From Acidimicrobiales bacterium (GTDB taxonomy: Bacteria > Actinomycetota > Acidimicrobiia > Acidimicrobiales > Palsa-688), in assembly GCA_019241495.1 (NCBI GenBank), contig JAFAWZ010000330.1, forward strand, positions 1-20,062: a stretch of 20,062 nucleotides of DNA, written 5' to 3'. The position numbers were made by a program, and so were the translations under genes. Below the pieces are notes generated by a model, which was given only the letters and a program-made list of their open reading frames with translations, was not told the DNA's origin and ran no database searches. Positions 13,811-20,062 of the stretch are shown in pieces (position 1 is the first letter of the stretch; each line of letters opens with the position of its first letter).

Positions 13811-14555
13811 GTCGCCCCCCGTGCGCATCCAAATCTGCGGTCCACTCGCGGTCGAGCGCGACGGCCAGCGCGTCGAGTCCTTCTTACCCGGCCGCCAAGG
13901 GCGGCTGCTGTTCACCTACCTCGTTGTCAACCGGCGCCGCCAAGTCCCCCGTAACGAGCTGGCCGAGGCGATGTGGCTGGAACCCGACCCGGCCGCGGTG
14001 GACACCCGCCTCAACCCGTTGCTTTCCAAGCTGAGGCGCGTCTTCGGTCCTGACACCGTCGAGGGCCGCTCCACCCTGCGGTTGTGCCTCCCCAACGTGT
14101 GGGTCGACCTCGAAGCGGCCGTGGAGGCCATCCACCGGGCCGAGTCCGCGGTCGCCCAGGAGGAATGGGCGCGAGCCTGGGGACCGGCCCTCACCGCCCT
14201 TTTCGTCGCGGAGCGCGACGTTATGCCAGGCGAGGACGCCCTGTGGCTCGACGAGATCAGAAACCAGCTGGCCATCCTGCGACTGCGCGCCCTCGAGTGC
14301 TACGCGGCGGCCGGCTTGGGCATTGGCGGGACCGAGCTTGCCGCAGCCGTCCGAGCCGGCCATCAACTCGTCCGCCTGGCGCCGCTACGAGAGAGCGGTT
14401 ACCGCTACCTCATGGCAGCTCTGGCCGCCCAGCACAACCTGGCCGAGGCTCTCCATGTGTACACCGAGCTCAGCGACTGCCTGCGCGATCAACTCGGCGT
14501 CTCGCCCAGCCCGGCCACACGGGAGCTCTACCAAGGTCTTCTAACCGCTACTTGA
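13797..14555 (+). CDS. SARP-like transcriptional regulator (OmpR-type winged helix + BTAD domain)
   Basis: A 252-residue product from GTG 13797. Residues about 9-103 form an OmpR-like winged helix of SARP type: VRIQICGPLAVERDGQRV, then GRQGRLLFTYLVVNRRRQVP, RNELAEAMW and LNPLLSKLRRVFG. Residues about 104-245 form the bacterial transcriptional activator (BTAD) helical domain, ending YTELSDCLRDQLGVSPSPAT and RELYQGLL. No ATPase or other extension is present, so this is a small SARP like those of antibiotic clusters, but the neighbours here are a sulfurtransferase and a DUF1059-like gene. No Shine-Dalgarno precedes GTG 13797 or GTG 13821; SARPs usually begin right at the MRIxxLGPLEV strand, which favours 13821. 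An open frame back to 13554 is antisense to the DUF1059-like gene and is rejected. The 3' end overlaps the GDH gene by 15 bp. Confidence 0.88.
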   Translation: MTLAQSPPVRIQICGPLAVERDGQRVESFLPGRQGRLLFTYLVVNRRRQVPRNELAEAMWLEPDPAAVDTRLNPLLSKLRRVFGPDTVEGRSTLRLCLPNVWVDLEAAVEAIHRAESAVAQEEWARAWGPALTALFVAERDVMPGEDALWLDEIRNQLAILRLRALECYAAAGLGIGGTELAAAVRAGHQLVRLAPLRESGYRYLMAALAAQHNLAEALHVYTELSDCLRDQLGVSPSPATRELYQGLLTAT

Positions 14556-17500
14556 ACCGTCGAGCGCCTGGGCCAGCCGGCGCAAGACCAAGGTGGCGAC
14601 GGCGATGGGGTCGGCCGATACACCGGAGCCCGGGCCGGGCTGGCGGCTCAACTGCCGGGCGTGCTCCAGGGCGGCTGCGTGACGGGCCGCCCACTGCTGT
14701 ACCGCTGACCCCACCGTCGTGCCGCCGCCTTCCGATCCCTCCATCAGGGCGGCCAGCACGGCTCGTCTCCGCCACGCCCGGAGGTCGTCGATGAGCGCCC
14801 GGCCCTGCCAGGTCCGGAGCCGATCGGGCGGAGGGGAAGACGCCAGCGCAGCCCGAACTGCCTCGATCAAGGTGGCCACCCCGGCCACGCCGTCGACCAA
14901 CCGCGTGGCCTCGACGGTCTCGGGCAAGGACCGCTGTGAGACGTCGACCAGCGATCCGGCTTCGACGACCAGCACCCGCAAGCGGGCGGCGAGGAACCGC
15001 TCGGCCAGCTCCGGGCTGCACCCGGTCCGGGTCAGGACGCCAACCTCGTCGCCGGTCAGGAGATCGGAGAAGGCCGTCGCTCGAGCGGCCAGGTCCCCGT
15101 CGCGGTCGGACGTCGCCGCCGCGTCGAGCCCGCCGGGAGAGGTCAGGTAGCTGCGGGTGAGGTCGTGCACGGCTTCGGCGACAGACCGATGGAGGACCGA
15201 TTCGGTCTCTGCCGTCAAGCTGGCGCAGAAATCGGCGGTGAGCGCCTCCAGCTCGGCCCAGAGCTCACCCGCGCCGGTAACCGAGCGAGCTACCCAGAAC
15301 GCGACCGCCACCTCGTCCAGGCCGCGACCCAACTCAGCAGCCAGGTCGTGGGCCCACACGACGCCCATCTGGTCGACGATCTCCCCGGCGACGTCGGTCG
15401 CGACAAGCTGCGGGTACAGCCGGTGCTCGGGGACCAGGTCGGCGAAGTCGTCGCGGATAGGACGGGGGAAGTAGGGCAGCACCGCCCCGAGGAACACTTG
15501 GTCAGCTGTCCGCGGTGACCCCTCTATGGCGCCGACCAGGTCGGACTTGGCGAAGGCCAACACGGTGGCCAGCTCGGGTCGTATCAGCCCGGCGCCCGCC
15601 GATCGCCTGATCCGGAACTCCTCCGCGTCGGGTAGCACCTCGACCCTCCGGTCGAGGTGCCCGGCCGTCTCCAGGTCATCGATCAACGCCTCATAGGCGT
15701 CGAGGTCCCGGTCGCTCCCGGCAGCCGCCCGATTCAGGGCAGCCACGCTGTGATCGACCTGGCGGAGCACCTCGGCGGCCACCTCGCCCTCGGAGCGCTC
15801 GAGGTAACCGTCCCGGTCAGCGGGAGCCAGGCGGCCCCGTTCGATGGCCAAGGCGAGCAAGATCTTCAAGTTCACCTCGCGGTCGGAGGTGGCGACGCCG
15901 GCCGCGTTGTCGATGAAGTCGGCGTTGATCCGTCCGCCGCGGCGGCTGTAGCGGATCCGGGCTTTCTCGGTCACCGCCAGGTTGGCGCCTTCGGCGATGA
16001 CCCGGGCCCGGACCTGGTCGGAGGTGATGCGCAGCCCGTCGTCGGGGTGATCGCCGACCTCCACGTCCGGCTCGTCGGGGGCCTTTATGAACGTGCCTAT
16101 GCCCCCGAACCAGATCAGGTCCACGGGCGCGGACAGGATCGCTCTGATCAGATCCGGGGGGTGGGCCGACTCCGACTCGAAGCCGAGGGAGGCGGCCACC
16201 TCGGACGAGATGGGCACGACCTTGGTGTCGCGGGCCCAGACGCCGCCACCGGGCGAGATGAGCCCTCGGTCGTAGTCAGCCCAGCTGGACCGCTCCAGCG
16301 AGGCCAGCCGGCGACGTTCGGCGAAGGACTTCTCGGGGTCCGGGTCGGGGTCGAGGAACACGTGGCGGTGATCGAAGGCGGCGATGAGCCGGATGGCCCG
16401 ACTCTGGAGCATTCCGTTGCCGAACACGTCGCCCGACATGTCCCCCACGCCGACCACGCGGATGGGGTCGGACATGACGTCCACCCCCAGCTCGCGGAAG
16501 TGACGGCGCACCGCCACCCAGGCCCCCCGGGCGGTGATGCCCATGGCCTTGTGGTCATAGCCCCTCGACCCTCCTGAAGCGAAGGCGTCGCCCAGCCAGA
16601 ACCGGCTGTCGTCACTGATGGCATTGGCCAGGTCGCTGAAGGTCGCGGTGCCCTTGTCGGCGGCCACGACCAGATAGGGATCGGGGCCGTCGGCGGCTAC
16701 GACCCGATCGGGCGTCACGATCTGGCCGTTCACCAAGTTGTCGGTGATACCGAGCAGGGCCCGGATGAACCTCTCGTAGGCGCGCCTCACTTCGTCGGGA
16801 CCGGGCCGGGCTTTGGCCGGGCCCGGTCCCGGGCTCGTCGTCGGAGACGGGGCCCGGCAGACGAAACCCCCTTTGGCGCCGGTGGGAACTATGACGGCGT
16901 TCTTCTTGACCTGAGCGAAGGCCAAATCGAGTACCTCCGTCCGGAAGTCGAGAGGACGTTCGCTCCACCTGATGCCACCCCGAGCGATCAAGCCAGCCCG
17001 GATATGGATCCCCTCGACCGTGGGGCCATGAACGAACGTCTCGACCAGGGGCCGGGGGGGTTGCAGGTCGGGAACGGCCGGACCGGTGAACTTGAGGACC
17101 AGGGGTGCCTCGGCCGGTCCAGGTCCGGGGCGGAAGTAGCTCGTGCGCAACGTGGCGTCGATCAAGGCCAGCAGGGCGCGGAGGACCCGATCCTCCTCCA
17201 GTTGGGTCACCAGCTCGAGCTGGGCCAGGCACAGGGCCCGCTCCTGAGCGCCGCGGCTGACCGCCGACTCGGGCCGGGCCAGATCGGGCCGGGCCAGATC
17301 GGAATGGTCTGGATCGGGGGGTGATGGATCGGAAGCTGTCGCAAAACCCGCGGGAGGGAGAAGGCGGCGGCTCGTCGTCGACCGACTCATCTTTCCGCTC
17401 GCATCCACGGTATGGGACGAGCCGCCGCCTCCTCCCACCTCGAAGTAGTTTTGCGACAGCTTCTCGGCACGGTCCGGATCGAACCGGGCCTCGAAATAGG

Positions 17501-18275
17501 CGGTCAGGGCCCGGGCCACGTCGGGGTACTGCGACAGCGGGCCTGCCATCTCGTCCCAGGAGAGGGCGACGCCCACTTGTGACCAGTACCGCAGGTAAGC
17601 GCGCAGCACGGCCACCTGGCGCCACCCGAGCCCGGCCGAGGTGACGAGCCGGTTCAGCGAGTCCACGTCGGCGTCGCCCCGAGCGCAGGCCTCGATGGCT
17701 TCTACCAGGCGGGGGCCATGTATCTCGGGCACGAACCGCAGAGCTTCGGGGCCGTACGGAGCGTCGGCCCGGATCCCGATGTCGTCGATGTGCACGCCGG
17801 GGGCGCCGTCGCGGCCGGGCCGGAGACGCAGGGGGATCGCTTCGACCACGACCAGGCCGAAGCTCTCCAATAGAGGCAGGATCCGGGTGAGCACTATTCC
17901 GCTCACGCCGATGCGTCTCAGCCGGAAGGTGCACGCGGCATCGGCCGCCGGTCGGACCGACACCCGGTCGGCGGGCCCGAACCCGGCACCGGTAGGCCCG
18001 CCCGCAACCGGTTCGGAGCTGGATTCGGCGCGCAGGTAGCGCGTGGGAGGAACGAGGGCGTCAGAAAGGGCCTCGATCTCAGCCAGGTCGTGGGCCGCCT
18101 CGGTGGGGGTCGTCTGCTCCCGATAGCCGGCCGGAAGCCGGGCCAGAAAGGCCTCGATCTCGTTACGGCCCGTGGCCGGCACCAGAGCGGCCAGCTGCTC
18201 GTCCCAGGGCTGGTCCTCCGAATCGGACGGTTCGGGCGCGGTCACATATCCGAGCTTCCCACAAGCCAGGAGCAC
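14541..18275 (-). CDS. NAD-specific glutamate dehydrogenase, large type, without the N-terminal region and with an in-frame palindromic-element insertion
   Basis: A 1244-residue enzyme expected to convert glutamate to 2-oxoglutarate and ammonia with NAD+. Landmarks: RGGIRWSERPLDFRTEVLDL (about 429-448), IVPTGAKGGFV with the catalytic-type Lys near 468, VAADKGTATFSD (about 537), WLGDAFASGG and YDHKAMGITARGAW, then GVGDMSGDVFGNGM, the FGGIGTFIKA block, EGANLAVTEKARI and GGRINADFIDNAAGV. These are the core blocks of the 180-kDa GDH family (about 1600 residues). The N-terminal ACT-like region of some 400 residues is absent. Residues about 272-315 (KLSQNYFEVGGGGGSSHTV, then a Ser/Arg/Pro-rich stretch to ATAS) are encoded by a palindromic element sitting in the linker between FEARFDPDRA and the DRVLRALLALIDATLRT block. 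GTG 18275 is the longest start; GTG 18245, with GGGAAG 9 nt upstream, is an equally good one. Confidence 0.92.
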   Translation of the reverse strand: MLLACGKLGYVTAPEPSDSEDQPWDEQLAALVPATGRNEIEAFLARLPAGYREQTTPTEAAHDLAEIEALSDALVPPTRYLRAESSSEPVAGGPTGAGFGPADRVSVRPAADAACTFRLRRIGVSGIVLTRILPLLESFGLVVVEAIPLRLRPGRDGAPGVHIDDIGIRADAPYGPEALRFVPEIHGPRLVEAIEACARGDADVDSLNRLVTSAGLGWRQVAVLRAYLRYWSQVGVALSWDEMAGPLSQYPDVARALTAYFEARFDPDRAEKLSQNYFEVGGGGGSSHTVDASGKMSRSTTSRRLLPPAGFATASDPSPPDPDHSDLARPDLARPESAVSRGAQERALCLAQLELVTQLEEDRVLRALLALIDATLRTSYFRPGPGPAEAPLVLKFTGPAVPDLQPPRPLVETFVHGPTVEGIHIRAGLIARGGIRWSERPLDFRTEVLDLAFAQVKKNAVIVPTGAKGGFVCRAPSPTTSPGPGPAKARPGPDEVRRAYERFIRALLGITDNLVNGQIVTPDRVVAADGPDPYLVVAADKGTATFSDLANAISDDSRFWLGDAFASGGSRGYDHKAMGITARGAWVAVRRHFRELGVDVMSDPIRVVGVGDMSGDVFGNGMLQSRAIRLIAAFDHRHVFLDPDPDPEKSFAERRRLASLERSSWADYDRGLISPGGGVWARDTKVVPISSEVAASLGFESESAHPPDLIRAILSAPVDLIWFGGIGTFIKAPDEPDVEVGDHPDDGLRITSDQVRARVIAEGANLAVTEKARIRYSRRGGRINADFIDNAAGVATSDREVNLKILLALAIERGRLAPADRDGYLERSEGEVAAEVLRQVDHSVAALNRAAAGSDRDLDAYEALIDDLETAGHLDRRVEVLPDAEEFRIRRSAGAGLIRPELATVLAFAKSDLVGAIEGSPRTADQVFLGAVLPYFPRPIRDDFADLVPEHRLYPQLVATDVAGEIVDQMGVVWAHDLAAELGRGLDEVAVAFWVARSVTGAGELWAELEALTADFCASLTAETESVLHRSVAEAVHDLTRSYLTSPGGLDAAATSDRDGDLAARATAFSDLLTGDEVGVLTRTGCSPELAERFLAARLRVLVVEAGSLVDVSQRSLPETVEATRLVDGVAGVATLIEAVRAALASSPPPDRLRTWQGRALIDDLRAWRRRAVLAALMEGSEGGGTTVGSAVQQWAARHAAALEHARQLSRQPGPGSGVSADPIAVATLVLRRLAQALDGSSSG
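17271..17300. repeat. Tandem 15-bp duplication in the GDH gene
   Basis: GGGCCGGGCCAGATC occurs twice back to back (17271-17285 and 17286-17300). On the coding strand it gives DLARPDLARP. It lies 33 bp from the palindromic element, in the same linker of the enzyme. Confidence 0.85.
17333..17462 (-). mobile_element. Palindromic MITE-like element, copy B, in frame within the GDH gene
   Basis: A 130-bp element with ends AAGCTGTCG and CGACAGCTT. The inner arms pair at 17356-17373 and 17419-17436 (18 bp, one mismatch), with a loop of about 45 bp. It is nearly identical, in opposite orientation, to copy A at 18307-18425; the differences are a few substitutions, a 1-bp indel and a 10-bp stretch near one end. 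It is flanked by ATCGG (17328-17332) and CTCGG (17463-17467), a 4/5 match as for a decayed 5-bp target duplication. 130 + 5 = 135 bp = 45 codons, so the GDH frame is kept and there is no stop in the element in this frame. No transposase is encoded, so a non-autonomous element is inferred. Confidence 0.85.
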
Positions 18276-18306
18276 ACCGATGGAGGACTGGGGGCGGAGG
18301 TCTCAG

Positions 18307-18425
18307 AAGCTGTCGTAAAGGTGGGAGAAGGCGGCGGCTCATCCCATACCGTGGATGCGAGCGGAAAGATGAGTCGGTCGACGACGAGCCGCCGCCTTCT
18401 CCCTCCCGCGGTTTTGCGACAGCTT
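18307..18425 (+). mobile_element. Palindromic MITE-like element, copy A, between the nuclease-like gene and the GDH gene
   Basis: A 119-bp element with ends AAGCTGTCG and CGACAGCTT. The arms pair perfectly at 18323-18340 and 18386-18403 (18 bp) and again at the outer ends. It is flanked by identical CTCAG at 18302-18306 and 18426-18430, which reads as a 5-bp target-site duplication. The right-hand CTCAG contains the TGA stop (18427-18429) of the nuclease-like gene, so insertion happened on that stop codon without changing the protein. Removing the element and one CTCAG would bring the GDH gene to within about 30-60 bp of the upstream gene. In the mRNA it would form a long hairpin between the two genes. 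Confidence 0.85.
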
Positions 18426-18426
18426 C

Positions 18427-19071
18427 TCAGGGCCCCAGGGCCGTGGTCTCCCGGACCGAAACCCGGGAACGGACGGGCCGGGGTGAGCGGGCCAGAGCAT
18501 CGACGCCGGGCGCATCGCGGCCCGGCGTGTCGGGGCCGGTCCGGTCTCTGGCTACGGCACTGGATCGGCCGACGCCACTTTCCACGCCGGGGTGGAGGGC
18601 CCAGCTCAGATCGAAGCCGTCGCCGATGGCCCGGACCGAGGTCACCCGGGGGCCAGCCGGATGGGCCGCGTAGAGCGCCAAGCCTCGCCGTACGGTGCTC
18701 GCCGTCGCACCTCGGTCCCGGGCGTAGAGCACCACAAAGTGAGCCTGGTCGTGGGCATCGACCAGCTTGTTGCGTACCGACCGGGCCGTGGGCAGGCGGC
18801 CATCGCGCTCCTCCACGGGCACCCAGGACTTCACTTCCACGCCCGCCCCGCAGACCATGAGGTCCGGAGTCCGCCCACCGCTTCGGGACTCGCGCCGCGA
18901 CACGACGTCATGTCCTTCCGAGGCGAGTAGCGCCGCCACTGCGTGCTCCTCGTGGCTCAAGCGCCGGGCGGACTCGTCCAGCTGGCCGTGGTGAGCTGGG
19001 GGATGGCTGCAGCCTGTGCCGATCTCGGACGCCGGAGCCGCCTGCCACCGCCCGGGGGCCTTCGGGGTCAT
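18427..19071 (-). CDS. PD-(D/E)XK nuclease-like protein resembling CdiA-type tRNase toxin domains
   Basis: A 214-residue product from ATG 19071. The core (about 33-155) reads ARRLSHEEHAVAALLASEGH, then RTPDLMV and GVEVKSW, then SVRNKLVDAHDQAHFVVLYA. Asp70 (TPD) and Glu79-Val-Lys81 (EVK) give the D-xn-ExK metal site of the PD-(D/E)XK fold, with Glu42 as a further candidate. The layout of an ExxVAxxLA.EGH helix, a PDxxV...EVK sheet and an SVRNxLxDAxxQA helix is like the C-terminal tRNase domains of some CdiA contact-dependent toxins; this is recalled, not searched. Residues 160-214 are Arg/Gly/Pro-rich and seem disordered. No secretion domain is present, so a housekeeping or defence nuclease is also possible. 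The start overlaps the stop of the 149-residue gene (ATGA, 19068-19071). Confidence 0.65.
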   Translation of the reverse strand: MTPKAPGRWQAAPASEIGTGCSHPPAHHGQLDESARRLSHEEHAVAALLASEGHDVVSRRESRSGGRTPDLMVCGAGVEVKSWVPVEERDGRLPTARSVRNKLVDAHDQAHFVVLYARDRGATASTVRRGLALYAAHPAGPRVTSVRAIGDGFDLSWALHPGVESGVGRSSAVARDRTGPDTPGRDAPGVDALARSPRPVRSRVSVRETTALGP

Positions 19072-19517
19072 GCGGGCAGATCGGCGGGCCGGATGGAAGC
19101 TCCAGCCGGATCGGTTGCACCGCCGGCGGGATCGGCCGGACCGCCGGCGGGATCGGTAGGAGGGGCGGCACCACGGGGGTCGCGGTACTGGAGGTCGTGA
19201 ACCAGCAGGGTCGCGTACCCGCCCTTTTGCATTCCCTCCGACACCAGGCGCAAGAGAGCGGTCTCGGCCGCGTCGAGCAGCCGGGTGCCATTGCTCACCT
19301 GAGTGCCGAGCACGTAGCGGTAGCGCTCCAGGAGCAGCTCAGCATCGTTCAGGAACGGATGGACCCGCAGTTCGGCGCGTACCCCTCCCTCCTCGAGCAC
19401 CCAGACAGTGCCGTCACCACCTGGTCTCAGCTCCATCCGAGCCAGACTGCGGATCTCGTCGGCCACCTCGTCGATGGCGCGGTCACAGTCGATGAACAGG
19501 TCAATCGATCGGGACAT
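19068..19517 (-). CDS. Hypothetical protein, 149 aa, coupled to the nuclease-like gene
   Basis: The product starts MSRSIDLFIDCDRAIDEVAD from ATG 19517 (AGAGGAG about 10 nt upstream). Residues 1-115 look like a compact alpha/beta domain: an acidic N-terminal strand-helix, VWVLEEGGVRAELRVHPF, LLLERYRYVLGTQ, and a final strand YATLLVHDLQYRD. There is no membrane segment and no known catalytic motif. The C-terminal 30 residues are low in complexity with a 7-residue repeat (TDPAGGP / ADPAGGA / TDPAGAS). The ATGA overlap with the downstream nuclease-like gene means the two are made together; this protein could be a partner or immunity-like protein, but that is inference. No family is recognised. 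Confidence 0.7.
   Translation of the reverse strand: MSRSIDLFIDCDRAIDEVADEIRSLARMELRPGGDGTVWVLEEGGVRAELRVHPFLNDAELLLERYRYVLGTQVSNGTRLLDAAETALLRLVSEGMQKGGYATLLVHDLQYRDPRGAAPPTDPAGGPADPAGGATDPAGASIRPADLPA
19120..19156. repeat. Short direct repeat with 21-bp period in the 149-aa protein gene
   Basis: CCGCCGGCGGGATCGG occurs at 19120-19135 and 19141-19156. The 21-bp period equals 7 codons and encodes the DPAGG-type repeats near the C-terminus of the hypothetical protein. Confidence 0.75.
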
Positions 19518-19693
19518 CAGGTTTCATCTCCTCTTCACTGCTCTTGGAGTCAACTGCGTTCGACACGGGCCGGCTCCGGGAGATCGGAGCCCGGCGATAG
19601 AGGCCGCAGGAGCAGGCGAGGAGGAGAATGAACTCCGCCGGATCCCATCGTCTCACCGGGGTGTGACGCTTTCAAGGCACACGGCCTCGGAAT

Positions 19694-19720
19694 TGTGAGG
19701 GAATCCCAAGGTTCCTCACA
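19694..19720. promoter_or_regulatory. Inverted repeat upstream of the glycosyltransferase gene
   Basis: TGTGAGG (19694-19700) and CCTCACA (19714-19720) are perfect 7-bp inverted arms around a 13-bp spacer, and GAA/TTC extends the pairing with a bulge. It lies 34 bp before the glycosyltransferase ATG. This suits an operator for a dimeric regulator or a leader hairpin. No -10 box is obvious. Confidence 0.35.
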
Positions 19721-19754
19721 GCCGGACCGGAGCGCCGGACCCGAGCATCACTCC

Positions 19755-20062
19755 ATGTCCACCCCTGCCGTCCTCGAGGGACGACCCGAGCCCGACCTGG
19801 CTGCACCGCCCGTCGAGATCGTGGTGCCCGTCTACAACGAGGAACACGACCTCGAGCCGAGCGTGCGCCGCCTACGGCGCTTCTTGGACGAGCGCTTTCC
19901 CATCCCAACTATTGTCATCATCGCTGACAATGCCAGCACCGATCGCACATGGGAGATCGCCAGCGAGCTGCAGCGCACGGTGCCGGGTGTCAGGGCCGTG
20001 CACCTCGACGAGAAGGGGCGGGGCCGGGCCGTCAAGCACGTATGGTCCGGATCGTCCGCCCG
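19755..20062 (+). CDS. Family 2 glycosyltransferase (N-terminal part, cut by right edge)
   Basis: 102 codons from ATG 19755 with no stop before the right edge. After about 20 variable residues the GT-A nucleotide-binding strand VEIVVPVYNEEHDLEPSVRR (20-39) appears. Then come VIIADNASTDRTWEIASEL, whose ADN.STD block is the typical first half of a GT2 domain, and GVRAVHLDEKGRGRAVKHVW, as in polyprenyl-phosphate mannose/glucose synthase-like enzymes. The DxD motif lies outside the window. The product probably transfers a sugar from a nucleotide-sugar to a lipid carrier or glycan at the membrane; the exact acceptor cannot be told. The Shine-Dalgarno is weak. An inverted repeat lies 34 bp upstream. 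The gene is divergent from the hypothetical/nuclease-like/GDH operon. Confidence 0.85.
   Translation, partial: MSTPAVLEGRPEPDLAAPPVEIVVPVYNEEHDLEPSVRRLRRFLDERFPIPTIVIIADNASTDRTWEIASELQRTVPGVRAVHLDEKGRGRAVKHVWSGSSA

Noticed and set aside
15657..16577. 306-codon plus-strand ORF within the GDH region
   Set aside because: Antisense to the most conserved blocks of the glutamate dehydrogenase; no protein-like features.
18301..18430. The palindromic element as a Rho-independent terminator of the nuclease-like gene
   Set aside because: The second copy sits inside an open coding frame, both copies have matching ends and direct flanking repeats, and no T-run follows. A mobile element explains the facts better, though a secondary effect on transcription is possible.

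Overview
This window is high-GC bacterial chromosome with dense, mostly short operons on both strands and no tRNA, rRNA, CRISPR or complete insertion sequence that I can see. It looks actinobacterial. The pointers are a bL37-like 27-residue ribosomal protein, a SARP/BTAD-type regulator, a MurA with Asp in place of the catalytic Cys, a GDH of the large NAD-dependent type, many GTG/TTG starts, and several starts only 6-9 nt behind a TANNNT -10 box (leaderless style). An Acidimicrobiia-like lineage is plausible but unproven.

Layout. 1-1909: ychF (minus, cut by the left edge), a tiny bL37-like gene (plus) and a PfkB/adenosine-kinase-like gene (minus). 1973-5721: an M1 aminopeptidase overlapping a metallophosphoesterase. 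5696-7176: xseB and xseA (exonuclease VII, minus). 7256-9628: a DEAD-box helicase followed by a channel-like membrane protein. 9579-9890: a small membrane protein (minus). 9957-12109: murA and a TesB-like thioesterase. 12161-12208: a nested palindrome. 12249-13745 (minus): a DUF1059-like 51-residue protein, a two-domain sulfurtransferase and a small conserved gene broken by an in-frame TAG. 13797-14555: a SARP/BTAD-like regulator (plus). 14541-19517 (minus): a 149-residue hypothetical protein, a PD-(D/E)XK nuclease-like protein and a large NAD-glutamate dehydrogenase. 19755 to the right edge: a family 2 glycosyltransferase (partial).

Three signals stand out. (1) A 119-130 bp palindromic element with AAGCTGTCG/CGACAGCTT ends occurs twice. 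One copy sits on the stop codon of the nuclease gene, flanked by CTCAG direct repeats. The other lies inside the glutamate dehydrogenase gene, where 130 bp plus a 5-bp duplication equals exactly 45 codons and keeps the frame open, so the element appears to be translated. (2) Two arrays of three direct repeats with an exact 11-bp period flank the DUF1059-like gene beside the SARP/BTAD gene: a candidate operator pair for that regulator. (3) A small gene downstream of the sulfurtransferase is interrupted by a single amber codon with homologous-looking sequence continuing in frame.

Most of the remaining genes are housekeeping: ribosome-associated ATPase, DNA repair nuclease, peptidoglycan precursor synthesis, peptide turnover and RNA helicase.
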